Shown: positions 11,241-25,126, counted from the stretch's first letter. The stretch: DNA of 57,151 nt from Chromera velia (GCA_018398765.1 JAHBMJ010000277.1:36974-94124), one strand, 5' to 3'. Translations and numbers: made by a program. Notes: generated by a model not told the origin, from the sequence alone.

Positions 11241-12081
11241 TGAAAGTCTGTCGGGAGGTGGAGAGGCAAGGGGCGCTTAACTCTCACCTTTCGGCCCCCC
11301 TGCCCACGCTGTTTGATTGTTCTTTCTTTTTGTCTGTTGTGTTCATGAAGAAAAGGAGGGAGAAGAAGAAGAAACATATAGTCTGTCTGTCTGTCTGTCT
11401 GTCTGTCTGATATAGTCTGTGTATCCTTCCGTCTATTCACACAAGGATAAGGAAGAAAAGAAAAGAGATCCCCCCCCGCCCCCCCATCTTCTCCCTTACT
11501 TCACGCCGAAGGTTGGCCTGCATGTTTCGACAGTCTCCTTCCGCTTTGGCACTACCTGCGAGGCCCCATCGTGGCATCGTTCGTTTCTACTTTGCTGCCT
11601 GATGGGGCCGTTTCTCATCATAAGTTCATCCATCTCTCTCTGCGTGAATTCTGATTTCTGTATTCATGCAGTGGGGCTACGATGCATGCAGTGAAGCTTG
11701 TGGACGGCGTGTGTTGCCTTCCCGAGAGCTTGTGGAGGGTGAGTTGATCAATCTGAAATTGGGAGACATCGTTCCGACAGACTGTGTGCTGATGCAGCAC
11801 GGACAGCCTCTACAGGTATGTCTGTCTGTCTGTGTTTTTTTTTGTCTTGTCTTGTCGGGGTATGTCGGGGAGTAGGGGAGGTAGGGAGAACAGAGGGGAA
11901 TGTGTTTCTGCTTTTCCTTCTGCCATCTTCTGTTGTTCTGCCCTTCTTCCTGTGAGTCAGTCTTTTTCTCTGTCAGCACTCTTGAGCGCCGTTGTACAGC
12001 GTGTTTTTCCCAGCCACTCGGATTCTCGTCTGAGTTTGATGAAGTGTTTTTATGCAGTGAATCTATCTGTGTGTGTGTATG

Positions 12082-12120
<39 letters not shown>

Positions 12121-12232
12121 TCGCCACCTTTGCGAAGTCTCTGTTTTCATATCTGCTGAATGACTCAATTGTTGTTCTTTTTCACCTTCTTCCCTTCCTT
12201 TCTTTCTTGCTTCTGTCTGTCTGACTCTGCAG

Positions 12233-13454
12233 CTTCAACCGCCCTCTCCTGTACCCCCGTGTGCCGCGGGGCGACTGGTCCCGCCTGTTCCTGTTCAGAG
12301 ACGCAATTCGGAAAGAGGAGGAGGAGACGGTAGAGTTGAGGGAATCGATTGCCGCCGCTGGGGGGACAGAAGAGTATGTGGACCTGGAGTTGACGAATCT
12401 GCTCCACGCAGTTGTCTCCGGTGCTGCCAGGGAGGCCGTAGAGAGGGCAGACCACCTTCTCAACCGTCTCCCCCGCACCCCCATTGAGATCCTGCAGCGG
12501 ATCTACCTCGAGAGTGCCCACATTGATTCAGAGAAGGCAGTCGTCAGGGAGCTCACCTGGATCTATGAAAAGAAAGGGGCGTACCCCGAACTCGTCTCCC
12601 CCTTTCTGCACTGGGCCTTCTGGGATAAGCCCACGGTGATGTTCGAAGTCGCCGCGTACCAATCCCAATTCGACGGCAACCCCCACGCCCCCCAAGCCAT
12701 TCCCTCCTTCCAACACCTGATTGAGGACGAAGAGGGGTGGGAGGATCTGTGGGAATCGGGGGAGGGGAAGAAGAAGAAGAGAGACAGAGATCAGAAGAAG
12801 GAAGAAAAGAAGAAGCCAGAAATCTTTGGTGAGTGGAGGGGATTCAATCCACAGAAACTTGACCCCCTTCCCTTCACTGCCCAGGTACGTGCCTGCGCCC
12901 TGAGTCTCGTCCTCACTTCCCCTTCCTTCACCAAAGGGACAGTCCGGATCTTAATCAACAACCTCAGGGCGTCTCCCCTCCTTCCCCTGCAGCCATACCT
13001 GGGTGGTGGTCGTTTCAGGCGACCCGCCCTTTTCTCTGCACAGACCCACGAAGCAGTCGCCTACCTTCTGGAATGGTCAGGCAAGGCCGTGGAAGACCTG
13101 GGGGGGGGGATCACAGACGCCAACGGCAGCACTCTCCTCCACGCAGTCTGCGCGTGGAGTCGTGAGGAAGCCAAAGCCGGCGACCGTTTCAGGAAGCGCC
13201 AGAGGAAGAAAGAGCTCCACTCGGGAATGCTCCTTCTTCGAAATTTTTCCGTTCCTATGATCGAAGCAATGATGTACGAGAACAACACACAGAATCACAA
13301 TGCCAGAGACATTGCAGAGCGCAAAAACAACACAGCTGCACAGCTTCTCTTAGAGTTTTTGAATCGCTATCCCTCTACAGGTTTCAATGATGCCATTGCA
13401 TGGATCCAGCGCGGTGTGCGGCCTGCTGTCGAGGAAAAACGGCACACCCAGTAA
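12233..13454 (+). pseudogene. 3' fragment of a zinc-finger/ankyrin-like gene (copy 1)
   Basis: Exon blocks 12233-12884 and 13044-13454 (intron GTACGT...TGCACAG) give an uninterrupted frame of about 354 residues ending at TAA 13452-13454. It has ankyrin-like helical repeats: LLHAVVSGAAREAVERADHL, THEAVAYLLEW, STLLHAVCAW and ARDIAERKNNTAAQLLLEFL. A highly charged linker (EGKKKKRDRDQKKEEKKKPE) separates two halves. The segment is the inverted duplicate of 32401-33760, about nine in ten residues alike by eye, and includes intron sequence upstream of 12233. The exons encoding the zinc fingers in copy 2 are missing here; the upstream DNA is instead H+-ATPase relic and GT repeats. No ATG lies near the 5' end, so this is most likely an unexpressed gene fragment although its frame is intact. 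Confidence 0.75.
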
Positions 13455-14750
13455 AAACGGTGATGCACGATCAAAGAATTGATATTTTAGCATGCATAGA
13501 CACGTGCTGTGAAACAGGTCGATATTGGAGTTTTTAAAAGGCTAGTCAAAAAAGAGCGATATCCAATATCGATATTCCTAACGATATTCGATATCAATCT
13601 AGATATCGACATGATAGTCATCCCTAGTACACTCCAGAGCATGGTATATCTTTAATAAATTTACTATACTCTGCTGACATCTAGGCTGACATACTGGTAG
13701 CTCTATAATTTACTATAATTAATTATAATTAAACATTAAAGCTTTGAAGGGACTCGGATAGACTCGGACTGCATGCATGTACATTCTATTTTCATAATAA
13801 TACTAGAACATAACAAAATACAATTAAATTAACATTTTTCCCCCGGGCTCTGGGAAGTGGGCCTATTCGCTAGCCTATTGGGTCATCTTGGAACTCAATT
13901 TGATTTCAAAACTAAATTTGAATAAAAAGCCTCTTTGTCACTTAAATTATACTTCCACTTACTACTTCGTAAAAAATATCGATAAAAAACATTATGAAAA
14001 AATTAAAAAAAAAAAAATGAAAAATGAGATTTCTGGTGACCTCGTCTAGTATCTAGTCTAGTGTATTATATCCAGAGTATAACATTGCATGGTGATACAA
14101 AGAGAGGGAAGCGTCTATGTTCTTGAATTTGTCGCCTACACTCAGGCTCGCTTCACATGTCAGAGCTTAGGTTGGACACGACATCGCGGAGACAGCAAGG
14201 GTCCCGTCAGACAAGCGTGGTACTGGTGGAAGTTGACCAACTCCGCAGACAGGGCACAGGCACTCATGGTCCTTTACTGCCTGCAAATCATGGAAGCAGA
14301 CGCGGCGGTGCATCCGGCACTGTTCTCTAGCAGTCTCTGCGTGAATATACAAGCCCGGCCTGGTGGATGTACTTGCACGAAATGGCTTTCTGAAGGTATC
14401 CTCTTCAAAAGACGGATGGATCTCCACACAGAGGAGCAGAGGCATTCCGAGGAAGCGAAGCAATAGACGGACAGAGGGGTGAAAGAAGTTTGAAACAATT
14501 GTGCATAACACAGGATGAATTGAAAGTCCAAAACGTCAGCAACATAAAATGAGAGTACGTAGCCTGGAATCACGAGACCCCTCGCATGCAGTCGAGTCTT
14601 TTCTTTTTCTTCCATCCTTCATTTCATGTATGCAAAAGAGACAAGAGAAGGAAAGAACCAAAGACAAAGGAACGACACGGTCTCTCAGAGAGACAGACAG
14701 ACCATATGGTTTCTTTCCCTCCTCATGAACACAACAGACAGACAGACAGA
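13455..14750. other. AT-rich intergenic region and possible last exon of the WD40/LamG gene
   Basis: 13.5-14.05 kb is AT-rich with GATATC/ATCGAT palindromes; CGATATTGGA and TCCAATATCG form an inverted pair near 13530-13580. 14.1-14.7 kb has more GC. The final exon of the large minus-strand gene should lie here. One phase-compatible candidate follows an acceptor at about 14340 and ends soon after (SMICRQ then stop), but I cannot choose it with confidence. Confidence 0.4.
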
Positions 14751-14759
14751 CAGACAGAC

Positions 14760-16189
14760 CTGTGAGTCAATTTCAGCCTCGCACAGAGGGCAGCGTCTGA
14801 GTCTGTCCGCTTCAAATCGACGAAGAGTCACCCAGCACAGCAACAGCCTCGGCCGCCTGGCTTTCGGACCCCCCCACTCTTTCCTCCTAGCCCCGTCGGA
14901 AATTGGACTCTCGTTCTCACAGACCGGACAGTGCATCCCTCCGCTCCGACTCCAGGAAAGACTTTGACCGCAAACCTCTCGCGTCACCTTTGTCGTTGCT
15001 TTAACCACTTTCTCCCTTTCTGTCTGGGTCTCCTTCTCCATCTCTTCCCCCCCCCCCGACCGTTGGCGGACGCACACTCCGTTGAGAGGTATCGGCAGCG
15101 TGAGCGAGGAGGAAGCCAGAGATGCCGAAAGGACTCGAGAGTGCATTTCTGCCCTGCACTGAGGGCTTTGCGTGATCGCGGCCATGATCACAATGCCCCT
15201 GCGAACGGACCTCGACAGCAGTCCTGTTCTGCATTCTTCAAACGTCTTGGTAGGGTCTCTCTCGGCTTCCGTGCCCCAGCGAAACCTGACTCTCTGCCTG
15301 AGTTCTTTCTTTAAGACAATCAAACCTAGATCCTCATCCGACACTTCTTTTGCAAGACGACTACAGTGGTCCCAATCTCCTCCTACAAACGAAGCTGCTG
15401 CGGTCTGTGCTTCGGTTTCCAATCGAAATCGCTGTAGAGCTCTCGGCAAACTCGTTCCCCCCCCAACCCGCGCTAGCGCAGTCAGCTGCGACTTTAGACT
15501 CTCGACTTGATCCATTTCCGTCACGATGTCACGGAGTCTTTCCGATAAGAAACATGAGACAACCAGCAGCAGCCCCCGGTAGACAGGATGGACTCCGTTT
15601 CGTCCGAACTCCTTCGCGACGGCAGCAACGCGACAGGCAGTACACAGCACAGCCCCAGCGCGAAGGCGCATCCAGATATCAGGAGGCGGTCTGAGCGCTT
15701 CTAGCGTCTGCGCATCCAGTTGCAGCCGTTGGACGGACTCGGAGGCCGAGTCTGCAGTCAGGAAGCTGCGCGACTTCACAAAGGTACTAACGGTGTTCAG
15801 AGCGGAGCGGAAGAACACCCCTGCCTGCGTACATCATCGGGTGACATGCAAAATCAGGCAGGGAGAGAATTCAGCCCATTGTAGGTTTCTTCCACTCATC
15901 GTTCGTAAGTGTGTTCTCCTCGTTCAGGTACAAGACAGCCTTGCAACAATTAAGTCTGGACTCTCTCACTGAGTGTACAGGAGTGGTCAGTTACAAAGGC
16001 ATGCATCGTGAAACGAAACGAAAAGAAAGGAAGAGGATCCTGAGGAGGAGGTGAGTGAGGCATTTCGATCTTTTGACACTCAGCAGCCTGTGTTTGATGT
16101 TCATAGAAGGAGCAGAACATTGTATGGGTATCCGCATAACCAAACCAGATCAAGAGGCAAAAAAATGCATGTATGTATGTATGTATGCA

Positions 16190-16225
<36 letters not shown>

Positions 16226-19200
16226 TGACTTCGTCGGCCTTCCGAGCTGCGTAGTCCACGACCCCGTCCTCCACCATCTTGTCGAAGGTCTGGCAGGCAG
16301 CAGCCGATTCGCTGGCTTCGTCATCTTTCGTCCATCGAGCCCCGACTCTCTCTCTTTCTCTCTGTCTGTCTCTGTACTTGACAGGGGATGCCGCTGTTCG
16401 AAGTCGTCCTTTCGCGTCACCCGACAAAGGAATCGGCACTTCTGACAGCCCTGTGTGAACGGCGCTTTCTCTGACTGCAGGGAGATACAAAGGCCTCGGC
16501 CACCCCGCAAGGGTCGTGAGGCAGCCAAGTCCCGCAACGCCGATGCGGACAGACGACTCACAAACCCAAAAACGACTTCCCAGGGAGACGCCGAGTCCCT
16601 GCCGGGAAATTTCAAGAAAATCGCTATGTGTCCCCTTCAACGAGTCCCCTTCCAAGGCTGCCGACGGGGTTGAAGACACGCTCTCTACAGCTCTTGAAAT
16701 CAAAGCTGAAATTTCACCTTCACTCGCTGCAAATGCATTCAATTTTTTTTTTTGCACAAGACACAAAGACATACACACGCACACACACACACAAATTCAC
16801 ACGAAGCAGAGAAGCTGGAACCACAGATCGAAACGTCGCGATCGACATGACGTAGAAGACCGCCTTGATGACAGAAAGCAAACACAATCTCGCGCCGATT
16901 TTCACCGCTTTGATGAACTGCGAAGCAGAACATCCGGATGGCCATCTTGAGAGAGAGAATGGACAGCAAAGGATGTGTAGGAAGAGCAACGTCACCTAGG
17001 CGAAGCCTTCACAAGACAATCATGGAAGACAATGGGACGGAAGAAGAAAAAAAGAGCTTTAATGAAACGAAAGAGGAGAAGAGAAGCAGACAGATACTTA
17101 CGGATCCATGCTCGCAGAGCCTTTTCTGCTTGTGTTGTCTCTTGCTGGTTTTGTCTCTCTTCCTCCCCCTCAGACACGTCTTCTTCTACCTCCTGCCCTT
17201 CTCTCTCTGCCTCCACGACCTCTGCCAGTCCCCCTTCCCCCTTTTCTTCCCGTTCCTGTTCCCCATCATCAAGAAATTCCAACCCAAAGGGATCTTCCTC
17301 AGCCTGTCCAGTGTGTCTCCGAAATCTCCGCCAAAGCTCCCGTCTTCTCCGTCTCCGTCTCGCTCGACGACACTCTTCAGCATCCACCACTGCCTCGCCC
17401 TCTTCAACCCACAATCTCCTCACCTCCTCAGAAAGGAGCCCAAGGACTTCCCGGTAGAGAGCCGAACCCGTCAAGCCGATCCTGGCGAGAGAGTCCGGTG
17501 GTGCAATGCGCATGCGCTCCTTTGCGCGCAATGCGCGTCGAGAAACCGGGCTGGTCGGCAGAGGATCTGCAGGGTCTGTCCGGGGATGGGGTCTATATGA
17601 TAGGGGTACCTCGAAAACTCTCTTGGTGATTGGAGACATTTCCCCAAAATTTCTCGGTTTGATTTCGTCCTCTTGGAGGGCTCTTGGAAGGTGCACGGGG
17701 AGGGCGACAGTTGGGGGGGCAGCTGCAGGGCCGGTCGGGGAGGAATGTTTTTGGGGAAGAAGTCGTGTGCCTGTTTGCCTTTCTGCGGGGTGCTTGTGTG
17801 TGGTGGAATGCGGGGCCATCGGTGAGGGTGTGTGGTTGACGCCGGCTTTGGCAGGAAGGCGGGCAGGAGGTTCCGAAGATGAGGGGGGGGCAACGGGAGA
17901 TGGGAGTCCTCTCCCAAAAGGGGGCGTCGAGCGGGTATTGCTAGGGGGAGGAAGCGGCGCCGCCGACGTGGAGGAAGGGGTCTCACCCTCCACTGCAGGG
18001 TCGTCGAGTTCTCTTGGGGTGTGTGGGGGGAAAGGTGGTTGAGGAATGTGTGAGGGCGGAAGTGGAGGCCGCGGGGGGGGAGGGGGGGCAGTGGAGAAAA
18101 GGTCCGGGAAAGGATTTGGTTGGGTCTGATTAAAAGGATCCGGCGGGAGGGGAATCGAAGTATCCGGCTGGGCCGGCGACTGACTCTCTGGTATTTGAGT
18201 GACCTCTCTTTTTCGGGATTGTCTCGCTCCTCTATGATGAGTTGGTGGAGGGAGAGCCCCTAGATTTCCTGCATGTACAGCTGCCTCGGGGGGGGCAATT
18301 GCCGGGATGACAGACGGCGGGGCGAGGACAGGCACTGCACCAGTGTCGACGTTTTCCTGGGATCCGGCATGTGCCCTGATGCTGCACATGACATGAATCA
18401 AGTGGGAGGAGAGTGTAGTTGTGTGAACGAAATTGGGGACAGAAGAGAAGAGAAGAGAACGCAGCAGCGGTTTCTTTCTGCGTTGGAGTTCAGGCAGGCA
18501 AGCGGTAGGTGTGAGGTGTAGCGATGCGTGTTTCGTGTGTCTTTCTTTTCTTCGTGAGAGCATTAAGGCTGCGGAGACGACAAACTAAAACAACCCTCTT
18601 CACGACAACACATGAGAAGCAGACTCTCCCTCCATATGGTGTCTTCCCCATTTGTGCTGAAGAAGCAATGGATGTGGAAAGGGAAAGACAACCCAAACAC
18701 CAACTTCCAGACCGTGTTGAGAGCCATTGTACATAGAAGCCTGCCCGTCCCACCCACCCACCCACCGGAGTCGCCGGAGCCGTGTGGTCCCTCTCTCTGC
18801 AGTTGCACACGGCAGCACTCTACCTCTCTGAGAAGCAATGGCAGCTGCGGAGAGACACACACCCCATAGACGAACTTCGGTCGCCTCGAAGTATATCATC
18901 CCTCCTCCTCCAATCCTTGGAGCGCAACCCAGGCTTCCTCTCAGAGAGTCGCCTGGCAGCTCCGGACACACGAGCAGCGTCTCGTTTCTTTCCCCTTCCC
19001 CTTCCCTGTTGAGCGCTGCCAATTCAAGAGACGACGTCGAAACACACGCTTCCACCGGTCCACCGCTCCATGGAACGCGCAGGCCGATCTGCAGATTGGA
19101 CATTGGACATGCAGACAGACAGAGAGACGGAGAAACAAATAGACAAAGAAGAAAGCCAACCAAATCAAATGGATTGTGCGAAGAGGTCAGCGGGGGGCAG

Positions 19201-22200
19201 GAGAGAAGGAAAGCTTACCCTTTCATATTATCGAGTTGCCCGCCAAATGAAAAGGTACGACGAATGAAACGAATGAAGAAGGCGTCAAGGAGAGATACGA
19301 AGAAGCAAATGAAGGGCCCATGAAAAAAAAAAAAAAAAACGGAATCGTTCCTGCCAAACAGAGAAAGAGAAGGCAGATCAGTCTACATGAATCAATCGAC
19401 TCACATGCGTCCACCTGCCTAAGGGGATTAGGGGCTCATCTCTTCTCCCTCCACCTCCCCCATCCTCTCCCTGTCCGTTCTGATGACGTTGGAAGACGAA
19501 AGATCGAAAGAAGGAAGGACGCCTCCCCTCCGACGAGAAGCGTCTCCCCCTTCCCCGCTCCCGGTCTTCCTGACCGGCCCCGGTCTGAAGCAGTAGTTTG
19601 TTGCTCTCTAGATGATAGAGGAGCGAAAGCCCAGTGCCGACTGAAAACAGATTCAGGCTGCTGCTGACAGAGGGGCTTCTGACAGAGACCCCCTCGCCAG
19701 CTCTGCATGCGAACAGACCCACACAGAATGAAAAGATGATGCGAGGAGCCAACGTGAAGGCAAAACACCCATGCAAGCAGAACATCTTTCAGAATTCAGA
19801 GACTGTCATGCCACCTTTGCACCAGAAGATCAGAACGGACATCTGCGAAGAAAAAATAAAAAGAACCTCAGCCCTCAACGTGCAGTCACACGCTCACATG
19901 CACCGGAAATCGAGGCAGGACGAGTGCACTTTCAGCCCACATTAAGTTTGTGACCCATGCAGAAATTTTAGAAAAGAAAAAAATTGTGAGTCAAACAGAC
20001 CAAATAGACACGACGACTTTCTATTTATCCATTCGACAAACGAAATCAGTGGACAGGCAGCACGAGGACCGTCAAGTAAAATCACCCACCGACCCACCGA
20101 CCCACCGTAATGGCATACGGAGCCACATCTCAAAAGTCCACCCCTGTTCCCTCCCCGCGTCCCCGGCTTCCGTTGCCTCTCGAGCCATGGCTGCCGATAT
20201 GTTCTCCCCTTTGCCCCCTTCTTGAATTCGGACCGCCTCCACTCCACCGAGAACAGACAACCCCCCGTCCTCTCCGACATCACTCAGGGCCTCAACCGAT
20301 ACGCCCGCCCCCACCCGCAGGGACCCACTAGCGGGGGCCTTGTCACCCCACATATCCTCACAGTCAATCGGGGTTCCGTTCTCTAAAGGCCATACCAACT
20401 GGGCGGCCCTACCCCCTACCTCGGTCACTACCCTCCCGTCCCTCCCACACTTGGAGATATCTTTCGGGTCATACGACTGTCCATCGGCCCATCTCCAGTA
20501 GAACAGCAGGCCCACAGGGTTGCTGCAATACTCGGGCATTTCCTGTCGCCCCTGTTGTCTCCCCGAAGCCAGGTCAGTCTCCTTCGATCCCCGTCGAGAA
20601 GTTTCTGCCCCCCACCGGGATTCCTGGAGAAGATCAGCTACCGTTCGGGGGCGCCTTCCCCTCCCGACATGATGTTTTTTTGGAATCCCGAGACCGAGGA
20701 GGCAAAAAGCCCCACGCCCGATAAGGGGGGGGAGGGAACCTGAGGATTGATTCGTCAGACCGGGTGGGACCCTCAGTGAGGAGGAAGGAGCGCGAAAAGG
20801 GTTTGGGGTCTGAAGGTTTCCATGAGGAGAAGGGCTGTGGGGCTTGTTTTGTATTGAGGTAAGCTGACGACAAAGGAGGCCCGTGAAAATGTCAGATGGT
20901 CCAACTGCATGTCCCAAAGAGTCCCCTGTCTCTCTTTTCGTTTTCTGCCCCCAGGTGTGACTTCTCGGTTTGACTGATATGCACTCAGTGAGAGGGATGT
21001 TTTTGTACAGGAGACGCGAAAAATTCGGCGGAAAAAGAACGGGGGCCGTTGCATTTTGGAGAAGGCAACGAAGCAGGGCATCGACAAATCCTGCTGCAGC
21101 AGAGGAAATGCGTGCGTCATTTCTCTGTCTCCTTGAAGCAGTGGGGGAGTGCATGGGGCTATTGACAGATTCCGAGCTATGGCTAACGGCTTTCTCCAGA
21201 AGATTTGCTCTCTCTGCAAGGAGGCCTGGGTGAGTGAGAAGCTCTCTCAAGGCAGGCTCCCCCGCTGCGACAACAGCTTCGAAAAGCTCCCCTTTCTTCA
21301 GCCTCCCCCCGCTTCTTCCGGGAACTCCCGAGGGCGACAGGGTGGCCAAAGCGTCTTGAACCCGCAGGAGGGCGGCGAGTGCAAACGGTGTGGTGGTGTG
21401 TCCGTCAGATGACGTTTGAATGGTTTGATCGAGCGCTTCGGTTAGGTGGAAAAGGGCCGCAGCCTCTCCCCTTGTTTGAATCGAAGCCCCGGGGCCGATG
21501 CAAAGAGGAAGGATGTTGAAGAGAGGGGGGAGCGACTCAAAAGGGGATAGAAACAGGGGCGGTGCCAAAGGTGGCGGACACAGGGCATCGAGAGTTGCCT
21601 GTGTTGGGGGAAGAAGACAGTCAAGAAAACCTTTCCCTCTGTGGGAGCTGCGAAACGAAATGCGCGTCGGGGTGCCAAAATCTATTGGGGGTCTCAGGGG
21701 GGGCAAAGAGCCTAGGCTTGCAGCTTGAGCAGGACGAAGGATTGTTTGTGTTGTCGCAACGCTCCAGTCTTCCACTGCTTTTGCTCGTGTTTCTTTCTCG
21801 TGACCTCCTGAGGCTTGATTTTTGGGACGAGTTGCGTGTGTATCCAGAGAGACGGCACTGAGGGCAGACAGCATCGAGACTGGCATCGATGTTATGGCAG
21901 TATGTCGGTGGGGGGAAGAGAGGGGTAGCAGACCGAAAGACCCATTCTCGTCGGGTCCCCATCCACCTGCTGCCTGCTGCTGATGCTGAGCCTCAGAGGA
22001 TGAAGAGGCAAAGGCAAAGGCCCGATAGACGGCCAGACGGTCCACATCAACCGAAACCAGAGGCATCGGCACGAGAGGAGAGCAACACAGGTGCCTCAAA
22101 GGGGTTGCAGGGAAACGAGGAGGGACCGAGAGGCACGTGCCGTCTGGGGATAGGGGTAGAAGTGGAAATACCTTCCTGCATGCTCGCATACATTCATGCA

Positions 22201-24996
22201 ATTGAAGACCATGGGAAGGAAACACAGGGATGCATCACACAGACAGAATGAGTGAGTCTCTCTCTCTCTGACAATTAAGTTCTTCCATCCACGTCAACGA
22301 CTCTCTCATGCATGCATTCTACGGATGCATTTCCGCTATAATTTAGGACAAAACCGAAAGAACGAGCTCAGAAATGTATATGCCAGTTTCAGTGGGGTCT
22401 TGCTTTCCAGTTTCTTTTTGTTTCCAAAAATTATCTAAACCCAGCCGCTCGACACTCATCCCCTCACTTGCCTTTCTGCCTCCCTCCATGCCTGGCTGTT
22501 GAATCTATCGACTCAAAAGACTCACGTGTTGACGTCAACAGACTTCATCATCACACCGGTGCGCGTTGCCACGCAAACGCACTCGCCACCCAAAACCCAT
22601 CCAGCAGAGACCGCACATCCATAAGAACTCTCCGCAAACCTCTCTGAACAGACGAGGAAAACTGACGAACACTGCCGACCACCCGGCAGCGAGCGGGAAG
22701 GAGGCGGATAGACAGAAACGACCACCAACTCCTCAGCTGTTACAGCCAGCAGTGCCCTGGCTGCCTTATTTTCCTCCCCCGCTCGCCCAACAACATCCTG
22801 TCCTCCTCTCTCCGCATTCCCTGACTCCTGTCTCTGCTCCGCATTCCAAACCCTCAGAGATACAGCAGGACTGTACTGCACCACAGTGTCAGCAATCAAC
22901 GGAAACGACACCAACGGTCCAGCAACACCCGCGATGGAGCTTAAGTATTTCATCAGACCATCCTCGCCATCTGTCGCTTCCCCCCCCGCCTCAAGATTTT
23001 CTTCTTCTCCAGCTATGAGTGAGGAAACAAAAAGAGAGGACCTCGGATGGCTCGCCCAGAAAAAGAGAAAAGAGGGAAGAAGTCGCCCCCCCTCCACCCG
23101 ATGGACCGAATTCACTGCCGCATGCAGCATCTTGTTTAAGGCCAACTGCCCAGGCCTGCGCATTGTGCGGACCTCAAGTCTCCCGTTGCTCAACTGGGAT
23201 GCCGCAGGACGTCTCATCGCCCCCCCCCCATGCACCGATGTTGCTCCCGGACTGTAGAGGCCCAGTGCGCCGGGGCCCTGGTGGGAAGGCCGGGGCCCTC
23301 CTTGGGCCACTGCGGATGCTTTGAGGAGACAGAAGGCTTCCGGGTCTCCTCCTTCCGTTCCTGCAGGAGGGAGGCTTGGTTTGTAGTGCAACAAGGGAAC
23401 AGACAGAAGAGAACGGGAAATGAAACAGATCGAGCCAAACAGGTGGGAGAGGACTTCCTTCGATTCGGGTTTCCCTGTGTTCCCATTGACGATGAAAGAT
23501 TAAGGACAGTGGGGAAGAGAGGGCCTGCATGGGTTGGTTGTTCAAATTTGCTTCTTGGGACTATAACTTTTCTAACTGAACTCCTTTTCTTCAAGACTAG
23601 ATCTGCATACAAGCCTCGTCACAATGTCTAGGCGTTCTTCAAAGAGCAATCAGATCGGGAATGCTTTTGAGGAGGTGACAAAACCAAAGTCTCATGCGCG
23701 TTGATGTATCATATCTTCATGTACATTTATTATATTCCCAAATGCATCCAAAGTCCAAGTCTGCTTGTCTGTTGCTTTCGAATGAGGCGCTCTGAGGTTG
23801 AGAATGTGAGTGCGAGAAATGGATGGAATTTCCCTTCCTCCCTCCATTGTAACTGACTGACTGACTGGTGAGAAAAGCAGCGTCAGAAGCGGCGTCCCCC
23901 CTCCAGATGACGTCTCTCTTCTCAGAAACGACCCAAGTCTCCTCAGAGACGTGAACAGTCGAATCTCCAACGGCTTCGCGTTTCACACTGATACCAAGAA
24001 GGAAGAAACTATCTCCTCCTTCATCACCACGAAGGAAGTCATAGATGCACTGGACATCACGAGAGACGATCTCCAGCCCCGAAATTCCCGACTGAGCAGG
24101 AGGAGGAGGAGGAACAATACCGCCCTGGACCCCCTCAACAGGCAAAGATCTCGAACTGCCAGATCCACTCTGCCATAAATGAAGAGTACCTCCGGAGACG
24201 AACGGAAACACACCACTCGACCCCGGTTCTCTCTTGCACCCCTCAAGGATTTCCTCAAAATGAATGCAATCTCGGGGAGGCGAAAAACGCTTCGCTCCAC
24301 CTGCACCCCAATCTGCAGATGTTCCTGTCACGGCCTCTGCAACTAACTCCTCGGCAACTGTCACCGCTCTGACCTCTCCATTCTCATCTGCTGAATCCAC
24401 AAAACGCGTACAAAGAACGTTGAGGCCCGAAAGAAACAGAAGGATTCCGGATCCAGAGGGAGACAGAGAAAACTCTCGGGGGAACGCCTCCTTTCCCCCC
24501 TGTACAGACATCCCCCCTGGCCCTGTTCCAGAGACGCCAAGTTGCGATGCCGCTCTCCCTAGGCTCTCGGAACCCCCCTTCAGACCTAGAGCGAACCATC
24601 GCAAAGATCCTGCCAGACCTAGAGGCTCCCCCCCCCCNNNNNNNNNNNNNNCCCCCCCCTCCCTCTCCTCTGTAGTCAGAGGCACTCCAGCCGCATGTAT
24701 GGCTGCTGCAGGGGAGAGAGCCAGCAGGACAGATCTAGATGAGGAGGACAAAGCGAACGAGAGGCCCGTGACCGGTCTGGGTGCCCCCAGTGGACTGGCA
24801 GGTCTGGGCAGAGAGACCGCAACGACGCCTCTCTGGTCCTCCTGCTGTCTGCCAAACCCGCTGCTCCTGCGATGATTCATTGACCGGGAGAAGGAGGAGG
24901 ACCCACCATGTCTGTCAGATCATCGATGGATCTCTTACTCCATGCAACCAACCCGTGATTCATAGAGCAAAGAAGCCAAAGGAAGGAAGGAAGGAA

Positions 24997-25034
<38 letters not shown>

Positions 25035-25083
25035 GAAAGAAAGAAAGAAAGAAAGAAAGAAAGGAAGGAAGGAAGGAAGGAAG

Positions 25084-25126
<43 letters not shown>

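Larger units (their letters stand above)
9694..11815 (+). pseudogene. P-type (P3A) plasma-membrane H+-ATPase, truncated and frameshifted
   Basis: Four exon-like blocks match the N-terminal part of proton-pumping P3A ATPases: 9694-9985, 10456-10525, 10930-11024 and 11692-11815. Recognisable stretches are GLSQAQAEDLL and KVNPFLKFLSCSWGPMPCMIW, followed in the next blocks by FGVLMVLQ, WYEERNAGKAIAALKK and, last, LPSRELVEGELINLKLGDIVP from the actuator domain. Splice phases fit, but the frame breaks inside block 2 (one extra base before FGVLM), in block 3 (four extra bases, a duplicated GGCT, before VGWYEE) and in block 4 (one missing base before RVLPSR). Nothing after GQPLQ is found: the phosphorylation site DKTGT and the transmembrane pump body are absent, and the next coding block belongs to another gene. 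No ATG start was found either. It is a relic, or possibly a badly assembled allele. Confidence 0.8.

Noticed and set aside
11692-12884. Functional fusion of the ATPase exons to the ankyrin-like fragment by splicing
   Set aside because: The donor after GQPLQ is phase 0 while the acceptor before the ankyrin-like block needs two carried bases, so the join would be out of frame.
12829-12884. A 56 bp intron GTGAGT...CCCAG in copy 1 of the ankyrin-like gene
   Set aside because: Splicing there shifts the frame away from the ankyrin-like part; treating 12829-12884 as coding with the intron at 12885-13043 keeps phase 0 throughout.
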